Source: Granulicella sp. 5B5 (GTDB lineage: Bacteria > Acidobacteriota > Terriglobia > Terriglobales > Acidobacteriaceae). From it: a stretch of 64,000 nt of DNA. Shown here in pieces: positions 43,558 to 52,266 of this stretch (positions are counted from its first letter, which is position 1; every line of letters begins with the position of its first letter). The notes under the pieces were generated by a model. It was not told where the DNA came from, ran no database searches, and saw only the letters and a program-made list of their open reading frames with translations. The position numbers and the translations under genes were made by a program. The DNA is taken from positions 1,426,001 to 1,490,000 of the forward strand of contig NZ_CP046444.1 of the NCBI RefSeq assembly GCF_014083945.1, written 5' to 3'.

Positions 43558-45381
43558 ATGAACGGGAATGTCACGTGGCAGGGAACGATTGCGGCCTACT
43601 TCGCCGCACCATATTGGGTGCCAGAGCCGAAGCGCACGCAGGTCGCAGATATGTGGCTCGGCTGCATGAGCGGCTATGCTATCCAACTCAACAGCTATGA
43701 GAGCGTGCGGCAATGGTCCATCCTCATCTTTCAGTATTTGCATACGAGAGAGATGCCACTGACGCAGGATGTCTCCCAGCAATGGCCTGACGAGGCGTTG
43801 GAAGTATTCCGGAAATGGGTCAATGAGGGTTGGCGACTGTCTGATTCAGATCCGTACGATCCTGCAGAGCGCATTCGACCTCCTATAGAGCGCCCAATTG
43901 CTGTTCGTATCCGGAGAGACATTGCCTCTCTGAGCCCAGACGAGCTGGATGACTACCGTATGCGGGTCGACGGCGCCTTCGATGTCGCCAATCCAGATTC
44001 GAACGCGCCCGGGCAGGTGTTCTTTTCCATTCACGGAAACTGGTGTCTGCACTACCAGGAAGCATTCCTCCTGTGGCATCGCGCTTACCTGATGGCCTTT
44101 GAACAACGTATCGGCTGCGCCGTCCCCTACTGGAATTGGTATGCCCAAGACGCGGCGATAGAGAGGAGCCCTAGCTCGGGTCTTCCTCAAGCCTTTCGCG
44201 ACGAAACGTATCGTCATCCCAAGACCGGAGAACTCCGCCCTAATCCACTTCGTTATGCAGCGGCCAAGGATGGCTGCAGTAAGGCCTGCGTTGGCATGAC
44301 ACCACCGCCACCAACCTCGTGTAAATACGTTCAACGTGATCCCATTTTGTACACGACAGGGGACGACAGGCGAGAAGCGCGTGCCGCCAAGATTGCGCTG
44401 ACACTGCAGTACCAGCAGCAGGTACAGAAAGCTCTGGGATTTGAGAACTTCAGTTACCCGCAAGGGTATGGAGACCCGTGGGCGAACATCCAGAGTTTCA
44501 ACCCGCCGCCGCCGAACAGTGAATATCGCTACCGGGATGTCAATTTCGACGGGGCGTATGAGCAGCCGCACGACAACTATCACGGCTGGGTTGGTCCTGA
44601 TATGGCGGACAACTCCTACACCGCATTCGACCCCGTGTTCTGGTCTTATCACAGCAATATCGATCGCATCTTCGAAATTTGGTTGCGCAGCCACATTGCA
44701 TCCATGACCGTGACTCCGCTCTTTCCTCTCCGCCCATTTGCTGGGACTCGTGCGGAACGGTTGGAGTTCACTGATCCACGTACGTTTGTGTACACCTGTA
44801 TCGGCGATCTTGCAAAAGATTCCCGGGCACTCGGCTTCGATTTTGGACCTCCTGCCTATCCCGACTTTGGGACACAAGCTGTCAGCACAAAGCGGCTCTC
44901 GGCAACAGGTCTACGAGGCCTGGTAGCGGCCGCGCCCCGGCCAGAGGAGCTGCTTGTTCTCTTCGACGGTGTTCGCTGTACCTTCAACAGCTATGCGGTG
45001 GACGTGTTCCTGAATCAGACCGACCCCAGACAGCAGAAGCCAGAAGTCACCAATTCTCACTATTGCGGCCGTATGACCCGGATCAGCATGGGCCAGACGG
45101 ACAGCAATTCGCGGTGTATCCAGACAGGTATTCGTCGGTTTATGGATGTCACCTCAACGGCCTTGGCACTCGGCATCACGCCGGACTCTCCATTGCCTGT
45201 GCTCTCTCTTGTAGTGACCGACCTGACTACTGGAGTTCTCGTGTCGGCTGCGGAACTCGCGACACTTCCCGGCTTCACTGGCCACTTGAGCTGGGTGAAG
45301 CTGGGGCAGGCGCAGCAGATTATCCCTTCACCTCCCAGCGCAAATACAGAACGAATGCCTTGTTGTTCGGCGCAGCACTAG
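43558..45381 (+). CDS. tyrosinase family type-3 copper protein with N-terminal extension
   Basis: 607 residues. Both copper sites are present. CuA: H159 (IHGNW), H165 (CLHYQ, with an adjacent Cys163 that could form a Cys-His thioether) and H174 (LLWHRAYL). CuB: H338 and H342 (PHDNYHGWVG) and H365 (VFWSYHSNIDRIFEIW). Expected chemistry: oxidation of monophenols or diphenols to quinones with O2. Residues 1-115 form an extra domain (TIAAYFAAPYWVPEPKRTQVADMWLGCMSGYAIQ...) not found in ordinary tyrosinases, and about 200 residues follow the CuB site, ending in a CC-containing tail. No signal peptide is seen. First of three same-strand genes with lower GC than neighbours. Confidence 0.88.
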   Translation: MNGNVTWQGTIAAYFAAPYWVPEPKRTQVADMWLGCMSGYAIQLNSYESVRQWSILIFQYLHTREMPLTQDVSQQWPDEALEVFRKWVNEGWRLSDSDPYDPAERIRPPIERPIAVRIRRDIASLSPDELDDYRMRVDGAFDVANPDSNAPGQVFFSIHGNWCLHYQEAFLLWHRAYLMAFEQRIGCAVPYWNWYAQDAAIERSPSSGLPQAFRDETYRHPKTGELRPNPLRYAAAKDGCSKACVGMTPPPPTSCKYVQRDPILYTTGDDRREARAAKIALTLQYQQQVQKALGFENFSYPQGYGDPWANIQSFNPPPPNSEYRYRDVNFDGAYEQPHDNYHGWVGPDMADNSYTAFDPVFWSYHSNIDRIFEIWLRSHIASMTVTPLFPLRPFAGTRAERLEFTDPRTFVYTCIGDLAKDSRALGFDFGPPAYPDFGTQAVSTKRLSATGLRGLVAAAPRPEELLVLFDGVRCTFNSYAVDVFLNQTDPRQQKPEVTNSHYCGRMTRISMGQTDSNSRCIQTGIRRFMDVTSTALALGITPDSPLPVLSLVVTDLTTGVLVSAAELATLPGFTGHLSWVKLGQAQQIIPSPPSANTERMPCCSAQH

Positions 45382-45444
45382 TTGCATCATCGAATGCGGT
45401 GGTGTCTTTTCCTCCCCTTATTGAGTTGATCAAGGAGTTTTTTC

Positions 45445-47244
45445 ATGCCAAAGTTAGCCAGTTTCTCGACGCCAGCCTTCATCCAGGATCTTGCCGGCCA
45501 GCCCGAATTGCAAGACAAGCTCAACGCACTTTGGAACCACAATGTTCAAGCCTTCACCCAGCAGGCCATCTTCGGCAATCCGTGGAACACGCTTTATGCT
45601 TCCAACCAAACCTCGTATTACAACCCCACCGAAACAAACATGCCTGTCGGTCAGCTTGCCTCCGCAGTCCCATGGATTCCGTTCCCCAACCGCCTGATGC
45701 AGTACTGTGCTCCCGGCCAGACTCCTCCCAATCCCAACAATCTTCCGATGGACGATCTGTATCAACTCGCGGATTTCGGCTCCTATGCAAATGGAAAGAC
45801 GCCGACATCGTTTCCGCAAATTCCTTCGGTTCTCTGTCCTAATGCAAACTGGAACAGCCCGCTAAAGGCCTATGGCCCCTATGGCCCACGGGGTTGGCTG
45901 GATGAGTACTGCGAGTGGAGTGTGACACGCAATGAATCCGGCAAGATTACCCGTATAGATTTTGTCTGTGAGAACCCAGAGTACTGGTATTCGCTCTGGC
46001 GCGTCAGTCCGTCGACGGTCGCCCAAATTTACACCGACACGCTCAACTATGGCCTGCCTGCAAACAGCCCCAACATGGTCTCTGTGCAGGAGAGCGACCT
46101 CTATCTCTACGATGCGAGCAACAACCCGGTCATCGATCCATCCACTGGGAACCCTGCATACAACCCGCTTAATCGCTGGAACACCGGCACAATCTCCACG
46201 CGCGGTAATGGTGTGACGCCGACAGGCGGCGCGATGCACCTGACCAGCACGCCGAACACGCTGCAAACCGAGATGGGTCTTGCCGGCGCTGCTACTGTAT
46301 TGCGCAAACAAGGGAACGTCAGTTCGCAGGGGCTCATCTGCTGCAGCCAGTATGGGCAGGAGTACCGGAACAGCGATCCAACGATTGGCCAGAGCGTCAA
46401 CCAGGCTGTAGACACTTCGCCTACACAGAGCATCGTTGCGCTTGCAGATCCTGCTGGGCTGTATATCCAAACTCCAGATTTCTCTGTGTATGCGTTGCCC
46501 GACGATCCCAACCTGCCCGCAGGTGCCACCGCTGCGGACTGCTGGCAGATTGTGCGAGGTCAGTCCACGATCGAAGACCCACTGAATCCCGGGACGGATT
46601 ACCCTGGCAACTTCATCCTTCACGTAGCGTTCCAGTTGCCTGCCGCGTGGATCGAAGCTGGTGTCAGCTTTACGGTTGGCGACATCACCATTCGCACTCC
46701 GGGTGCTACCTCTGCCATTACCTATGCCGGACAGATCGCCCAGACCATGCACATCGCATTGTTTGCGCGTCCCATTCCAGCATCGCAACAGGCCAGTGCA
46801 TACCCTTGCGTGGCCAATCCCAGTACGAACACTGTCCAACCTGTCCAAATGATGTATCAAAACCTCTGGGATGCCTATTATCAGAAACAATTCGACACCC
46901 CTACAGGTGTGGAAATGAGTCTCGCCAGCAACACGGTGATCGTCCCCATGCAGGTGAAGCGTGGACAGACTTTTACAGCTGCGATCGTCTGTCTTGACGC
47001 AGCTGCCCAAGGCAGCGCGTTACCCACTGTATCCGTTGAGGGAGGAGACTTTGAGTTCACCTCAGTCAGCCTAGGCACGGTAACCTATGCAGCCCCGGGA
47101 AACTCCTATCCAAGCTCGTTCCTGCTACTGTCCGTTTCCGGCACGGTCTCGAAGATGGCCGCCACCGGTCTGCGCAACATTGCCATCGCTAACCCTGGGG
47201 AAGCGCCCGGTCCGTTCGCTCCGGCGATGCTCTTCGTCTCGTAA
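45445..47244 (+). CDS. tyrosinase-linked protein of unknown function
   Basis: 599 residues, not recognised. No signal peptide or membrane helix. Notable stretches: WLDEYCEWSVTR, ITRIDFVCENPEYWYSLWRV (about 155-190), YNPLNRWNTG, GAMHLTSTPNTLQTEMGLA (possible active-site or metal region with His), LICCSQYGQEYRNSDPTIGQSVN with a Cys pair, and beta-rich C-terminal half (FTVGDITIRTPGATSAITYAGQIAQTMHIALFA; VEGGDFEFTSVSLGTVTYAAPGNSYPSSFLLLSVSG). Several Cys, His, Tyr and Trp clusters suggest a redox or metal-dependent enzyme or tyrosinase partner. It follows the tyrosinase by 63 bases with AAGGAG as ribosome site and precedes a heme protein, so co-function in one operon is likely. The precise role is open. 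Confidence 0.6.
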   Translation: MPKLASFSTPAFIQDLAGQPELQDKLNALWNHNVQAFTQQAIFGNPWNTLYASNQTSYYNPTETNMPVGQLASAVPWIPFPNRLMQYCAPGQTPPNPNNLPMDDLYQLADFGSYANGKTPTSFPQIPSVLCPNANWNSPLKAYGPYGPRGWLDEYCEWSVTRNESGKITRIDFVCENPEYWYSLWRVSPSTVAQIYTDTLNYGLPANSPNMVSVQESDLYLYDASNNPVIDPSTGNPAYNPLNRWNTGTISTRGNGVTPTGGAMHLTSTPNTLQTEMGLAGAATVLRKQGNVSSQGLICCSQYGQEYRNSDPTIGQSVNQAVDTSPTQSIVALADPAGLYIQTPDFSVYALPDDPNLPAGATAADCWQIVRGQSTIEDPLNPGTDYPGNFILHVAFQLPAAWIEAGVSFTVGDITIRTPGATSAITYAGQIAQTMHIALFARPIPASQQASAYPCVANPSTNTVQPVQMMYQNLWDAYYQKQFDTPTGVEMSLASNTVIVPMQVKRGQTFTAAIVCLDAAAQGSALPTVSVEGGDFEFTSVSLGTVTYAAPGNSYPSSFLLLSVSGTVSKMAATGLRNIAIANPGEAPGPFAPAMLFVS

Positions 47245-47314
47245 TGATGAGGTGGAGACCCAAACATGGTCTCCACCTTCTTTTCCATTGTCTTTCTTGA
47301 TAAGGGGAGCCGGT

Positions 47315-48976
47315 ATGAAACGCCTGCACATTGTTGGATTTTTCTCGTTTCTTCTAGCAGGATTCATTTGCATCGCCATGCTGCAACCCAGCCGCAACGG
47401 CGGACAGTATTCCTGGAAGGTCCTACAGGCAGTTGCGGCCGCTACGCAGTCACCTTGTCCCAGCTATACGGCTCTGAGCCCCACCGTCCCCGTTGACATG
47501 ACTCCTAACAACTCCCAGGCCAACGCGAACTGCTTCGCATGGCAAGAGTTCATCGCGTTGAACTGGGCTGGCAATGTGAGCAACTGCAGCGCCGATACCT
47601 CAGCTCAGGGTTCGACCTTCGGCACGCCACTCGACAGCACGCCGAAGGTGTGGGAACTCTACAAGCAGGACACTGAGATCTTCCTTCCAGGCGCAGCTGC
47701 GCCCACTGCCTGGTGCAGTCAGAGTGAGCCTGTGCCTGCAAAATTCCGATCGCTGTCTGCTGCCCAGTTGAGCTCAGCGGTCAGTCCGGCTGGCGGTCAC
47801 CCGAAACTATTGTCCGCAACATCCAAAGACGCCGATGATCCCCAGGTGAAGCTCACACAGTGCGCCCAGGCCGGCGCGTCCGGCCCATGTGGCCAAAGCG
47901 GATGGTTGACCGCACAGTCTGGCATCATGGCACTTTATGAGATTCGCGTCAACAAGGACGAGTTCTCCTACATCGATTCACACGGCCTCTACAACGCTGT
48001 AACCCAACAGAAGTTCGTTCAGAAGCCTGGTATCAACCTGCCCGACGGCACGGCCCAGGGTTCTACGGGTTCGATCGAGCTGAAAGCTTCCTGGTTGGAA
48101 CTCGACGATCCAGCAAAGTGGCCGTATTACAAAACTTCAAAAGCGATGGTGATCTACCCGGGGACTACAACTCCTAAGCTCGTCACCGTCGGATTGGTTG
48201 GGTTGCACATCATCCACAAAACCCCCCACAGCCCTCAACTCATCTGGGCCACCTTTGAGCATGTCAACAACGCGCCGAGCATAACCGACATCAGCAACAA
48301 GAAACTGCTGTCGTGGTACACCTTCTATAACGCCGCCTGCAATCCGCAGACGGACCACTATCAATGTGCCCAAAATGCACAGATCGCTGGATACAGTCCG
48401 AGCAGTCCTTATTTCCCCTCATACCCAAGCGATCCATACAGCAGTCCCATTCAGGTCGTACGCCAGAACCCACTCAGCAGCAGCACTACGGATAACATTG
48501 TCGCGATCAATTCATGGGCTCAAGGGCTCATTGCCAGCGCAAACCCCAACTCAGTTTTCAAAAACTATGAGCTAGTCGATGTGCTTTGGGCTCAAAACCC
48601 GACGCCCATTTCACCAGCAAGCCCAACCCCGCTACCCCTAGGCAATCCTCAACCGAATCCGGACGCGGAGATTGTGGCCAACACCACTCTTGAAACGTAT
48701 ATGCAGAACACGAACACTTGTTTGGGATGTCATATCTACGCTCCGATTGCCAGTACATCCTCTGCAAATAGCCACACCAATCAAGTGCATGCACTCCTGC
48801 GCAGACCGGAACTCCCTAGCGGTAGCAGGCAAAAGAGGATGGACGAACCTCTGCTCTCGTCATTCACCAACTATGCCTCCGACTACTCTTTCCTGTTCAG
48901 CAGTGCCCAAATGCCGTCCTCCAGGGCAGCGCAAGCTCTCCGCATGCTCAAAGCCTCAGGACCTCAATACAAATAA
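47315..48976 (+). CDS. exported mono-heme c-type cytochrome-like protein
   Basis: 553 residues from ATG 47315, preceded by AAGGGGAGC. The N-terminus (MKRLHIVGFFSFLLAGFICIAML) is an uncleaved anchor or signal peptide. A single heme-attachment motif CLGCH (C469, C472, H473) lies in TNTCLGCHIYAPI. The long part before it has FAWQEFIALNWAG, KVWELYKQDTEIFLPG and LKASWLELDDPAKWPYY, not resembling known cytochromes. It is therefore an unusual large protein with a C-terminal c-heme. Periplasmic location is inferred, because c-heme attachment occurs there. As the third gene of the tyrosinase set, it could accept or deliver electrons. Confidence 0.72.
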   Translation: MKRLHIVGFFSFLLAGFICIAMLQPSRNGGQYSWKVLQAVAAATQSPCPSYTALSPTVPVDMTPNNSQANANCFAWQEFIALNWAGNVSNCSADTSAQGSTFGTPLDSTPKVWELYKQDTEIFLPGAAAPTAWCSQSEPVPAKFRSLSAAQLSSAVSPAGGHPKLLSATSKDADDPQVKLTQCAQAGASGPCGQSGWLTAQSGIMALYEIRVNKDEFSYIDSHGLYNAVTQQKFVQKPGINLPDGTAQGSTGSIELKASWLELDDPAKWPYYKTSKAMVIYPGTTTPKLVTVGLVGLHIIHKTPHSPQLIWATFEHVNNAPSITDISNKKLLSWYTFYNAACNPQTDHYQCAQNAQIAGYSPSSPYFPSYPSDPYSSPIQVVRQNPLSSSTTDNIVAINSWAQGLIASANPNSVFKNYELVDVLWAQNPTPISPASPTPLPLGNPQPNPDAEIVANTTLETYMQNTNTCLGCHIYAPIASTSSANSHTNQVHALLRRPELPSGSRQKRMDEPLLSSFTNYASDYSFLFSSAQMPSSRAAQALRMLKASGPQYK

Positions 48977-49171
48977 TCCGGACCATACCTCCAGCAGCAG
49001 TCAGCGAGTCAACCTACTCTCCGCCGCCACCTGTTTTCGGTACGACGGGGCGTCAGTGCAAAGTGTCCATCGCATGACTGCCGTATCGCAAATATCCATG
49101 TCGCATCGCAGCTTTATCCTAGAGGCTGGTTATGGCGTTTGTGCCGAAGTAGAGACTATGCGGGGGGTGCC

Positions 49172-50218
49172 TCAGGAATAAGACTGCATCAACGCGGACA
49201 GCGTCTCCGGCCCCGGACGCACGCGTTCCACCGGGAGCGTAGCCAGCGGCTCATCGACCAGGTTGAGCAGCGTCGTAAAATCTTGCTTCTGCGTGTCGAT
49301 GTAGAAGACCCCGGTAAGAATCTCTCCGCTCTCGTGGCCTTCCATCAGCAGGTTCAGCGCCTGTGCTTTGCTGGATGGCACATAGTCTTCGTGCAGCTTG
49401 CGAAGCCGCAGGTGCGAGCCATCGTGCAGAGCAACGTCGACAGTAGTGTTATGGTCATACTCCACCGCAATCTCCTCGAATACGGGAACGAAGTCTACCT
49501 CGCAAACCTCGTCATCATGCTCCTGCATGTACTTGTAGCTCTTCGTCGAGCCCTCGTGATCGTTGAACGTCACGCAAGGTGAGATGACATCGAGCAGCAC
49601 CGTTCCCCGGTGCGCAATCGCGGCCTTCAGCATCGCGGAGAGCTGTTTCTTGTCGCCGGAAAACGAGCGCCCAACAAACGTCGCGCCCAGCTGGATTGCC
49701 AGCGCGCAGATATCGATCGGCGGCAGCTCGTTCACAACGCCGGTCTTCAGCGTGGAGCCAACATCCGCGGTGGCTGAAAACTGTCCCTTGGTCAGCCCAT
49801 ATACGCCATTGTCCTCGACGATGTAGATCATCGGAACATTGCGCCGCAACAGGTGCACAAACTGCCCAACACCAATGGACGCCGTATCGCCATCACCGCT
49901 CACACCCAGCGAGCGCATCGTCTTGTTCGCAAGCAGAGCACCCGTCGCAACCGAAGGCATTCGCCCATGCACGGAGTTGAAGCTGAACGACCTCGACATG
50001 AAGTACGCCGGCGATTTGGACGAGCAGCCGATGCCGCTCATCTTCATCACGCGCTCCGGCTCAATGCCCATCTCGAAGAACGCTTCGAGAATGCGCTCGG
50101 AGATGGCATTGTGGCCACAGCCCGCGCACAGCGTGGTCTTGCCGCCGCGGTAGTCGAGCACCTGCAGGCCAATGCGATTGGTCTTCACAGCTTTGGGAGC
50201 AATCGGTGCGGTAGACAT
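49172..50218 (-). CDS. korB: 2-oxoacid:ferredoxin oxidoreductase, beta subunit
   Basis: 348 residues. The thiamine-diphosphate subunit of 2-oxoglutarate (or similar) ferredoxin oxidoreductase: LCAGCGHNAISERIL, SGIGCSSKSPAYF, HGRMPSVATGALLAN, GVSGDGDTASIGVGQFVHLLRRN (ThDP GDGD-type motif) and VEDNGVYGLTKGQFSAT. Conserved cysteines for a [4Fe-4S] cluster are visible (CAGC; CSSK; DVISPC). Its ATG overlaps the korA stop by one base (TAATG), implying coupling. Confidence 0.92.
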   Translation of the reverse strand: MSTAPIAPKAVKTNRIGLQVLDYRGGKTTLCAGCGHNAISERILEAFFEMGIEPERVMKMSGIGCSSKSPAYFMSRSFSFNSVHGRMPSVATGALLANKTMRSLGVSGDGDTASIGVGQFVHLLRRNVPMIYIVEDNGVYGLTKGQFSATADVGSTLKTGVVNELPPIDICALAIQLGATFVGRSFSGDKKQLSAMLKAAIAHRGTVLLDVISPCVTFNDHEGSTKSYKYMQEHDDEVCEVDFVPVFEEIAVEYDHNTTVDVALHDGSHLRLRKLHEDYVPSSKAQALNLLMEGHESGEILTGVFYIDTQKQDFTTLLNLVDEPLATLPVERVRPGPETLSALMQSYS

Positions 50219-52067
50219 TAGCGGGCTCCTTCCAGGATGGCGATGGCATCGGTAACACTGCGCGCATCGAGCGGCAGCCCATTGAAGTGTGTCACCGAAC
50301 GCAGGCGCGTGATGAGCTCGGGCTCAAGGTCAATCTTCAGTAGCTGCAGCATCTGGGCATCACGGTTCTGCTCCACCACATACACCACGTCATGCTGCGC
50401 AATGAAGTCCTCCACATCCTGCGTAAACGGATACGCGCGCAATCGCAGGTAATCGGTGGCGAGACCGCTTTCACGCTGAAGCTGGTCGCGGCTTTCAATC
50501 ACAGCAAAGTGGCTCGAACCAAATGCGAGAATACCGACACGCTCGCGGCGTGTGCCTTCATGCACAGGCGCTGGCACCAGCAGCTTCGCGGTCTCGAACT
50601 TGCGGGCCAGGCGACGCATGTTGTTCACATAATCATCCGGACGCTCTGTGTACTGAGCTTTCTCGTTGTGCCCGCTGCCACGCGTAAAGTACGCAGCAAG
50701 CGGATGGTCCGTCCCAGGCAGTGTTCGGTACGGAATCGCATCGCCATCCACATCCTTGTAGCGCGCAAAACCGCCAAGCTCATCCAGCTGCAGCGCGGTC
50801 AGCACCTTGCCGCGCTGCATCGGTTTCGCCGGATACTCAAACGGCTCCGACATCCAGTTGTTCATGCCGATATCAAGGTCCGACAGCAGAAACACCGGCG
50901 TCTGCAACTGTTCAGCGAGATCGAAGGCTGCAACGCCAAACTCGAAGCACTCCTTCACCGTCGCAGGCAGCAGCATCACATGCTTCGTGTCACCGTGCGA
51001 GAGCCCTGCAACAAACGTGAGGTCGCCCTGGCACGTGCGCGTTGGCAGTCCGGTCGAAGGCCCCGTGCGCTGAATATCGAAGATCACGCCCGGCAACTCG
51101 GCGTAATACCCCAGCCCCGCAAACTCCGCCATCAGCGAAATCCCCGGCCCGAAGACGCCGTCATCGACCTCGCCCCAGCCCACCCCGCGCCCAGCACCAT
51201 GCCAATCGCGGCAAGCTCATCCTCCGCCTGCACGATCGCGAAGGTAGCCTTCCCATCCGGCTCCACGCGATGCTTCTTCATGTAGCCAATCAGCTGCTCC
51301 ACCACCGACGACGACGGCGTAATCGGATACCACGACACAACCGTAACACCGGCAAACATCGCCCCCATTGCAGCGGCGGCGTTGCCGTCGATGATGATCT
51401 TCCCCGCCGTGGCATTCATCGCCTCAACACGATACGGATCGCACTTCGTAAGGTTCTCCGTCGCAAACCGGAAGCCCACCTGCACAGCACGCAGGTTCAG
51501 CTCCGCGGCCTTCGCCTTCTTGGCAAACTGCTTACCAACCATCGCCTCCACGCTCCCCATATCAATCGAAAGCAACTGTGCGGCAACGCCGACATACACC
51601 ATGTTCTTGATGAGCTTGCGGACCTTCGGCTCGGCACCGGTCTCCACAGCCAGCTTGTCGAAAGGAACGGCGTAGAACGTAAGATCATGCCGCAGCTCGT
51701 TCAGCACGATGGCTTCGTCATAGATCACAGCAGCGTCTGCGGGCAGCGTGCGCACGTCCTCCTGTGCCGTCTCCGGGTTCATCGCGATCAGGATGTCGAT
51801 GCTCGCCTTGCGCGCCACCCAGCCATCTTTGCTCGCGCGGATCGTGTACCAGGTAGGCAACCCCGCGATATTCGAAGGGAACAGGTTCTTGCCCGAGACA
51901 GGCACCCCCATGCGGAAGATGCTGCGCAGCAGCACGTTGTTCGCCGACTGCGAACCGGAGCCATTAACCGTAGCTATCTGGATCGAAAAATCATTGACGA
52001 TGCTTGTGGGACTCTTGAAATCACTCGATGACGACTGGGCCGGTACAACAAGATCACTGGTTGCCAT
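50218..52067 (-). pseudogene. korA: 2-oxoacid:ferredoxin oxidoreductase gamma-alpha fusion, split by frameshift
   Basis: From ATG 52067 the frame encodes the gamma domain (SIQIATVNGSGSQSANNVLLRSIFRMG) and start of the alpha domain (VVSWYPITPSSSVVEQL; VQAEDELAAIGMVLGAGWAGARSMTASSG), then stops. The rest, from FGPGISLMAEFAGLGYYAELPGVIF to the TAA at 50218, lies in another frame. Comparing with the invariant SGPGISLMAEF junction, one base is missing in the G/C run near 51146 (GGGCCGGGG where GGGCCCGGGG is expected). Restoring it gives 616 residues, normal for KorA. The rest of both parts looks intact, so the event is recent, or a sequencing error in a homopolymer. Confidence 0.85.
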
Positions 52068-52212
52068 GGAACAAAGGATTCCCCTCTCCATCCGATCTCT
52101 CGGCGCCGTTGGTTTCACATCGCAAACACAGCGGCACATCTCGCCGCCGGAATTGTAGACCTGCCTGCACACCTCCGGCAGTGCCTGCTCGATAACCGGT
52201 TAGTGCATAGAC

Positions 52213-52246
52213 AAAAAGGCCCCCGCACCAGCAAGCGGAGGCCTTT
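52213..52246 (-). terminator. intrinsic terminator of sugar porter gene
   Basis: On the minus strand AAAGGCCTCCGC pairs with GCGGGGGCCTTT around TTGCTGGT, followed by TTTTTGTC. It lies 20 bases after the stop of the porter gene and before korA, separating the two transcripts. Confidence 0.8.
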
Positions 52247-52266
52247 CGCGATCCAAATCCTTGCAG

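Noticed and set aside
48977-49171. Possible right end of the island with a tRNA-Val 3' duplicate
   Set aside because: No copy of the tRNA 3' end (GGTTCGAATCCTGC) was seen here or elsewhere in the window, so the island boundary is not fixed.
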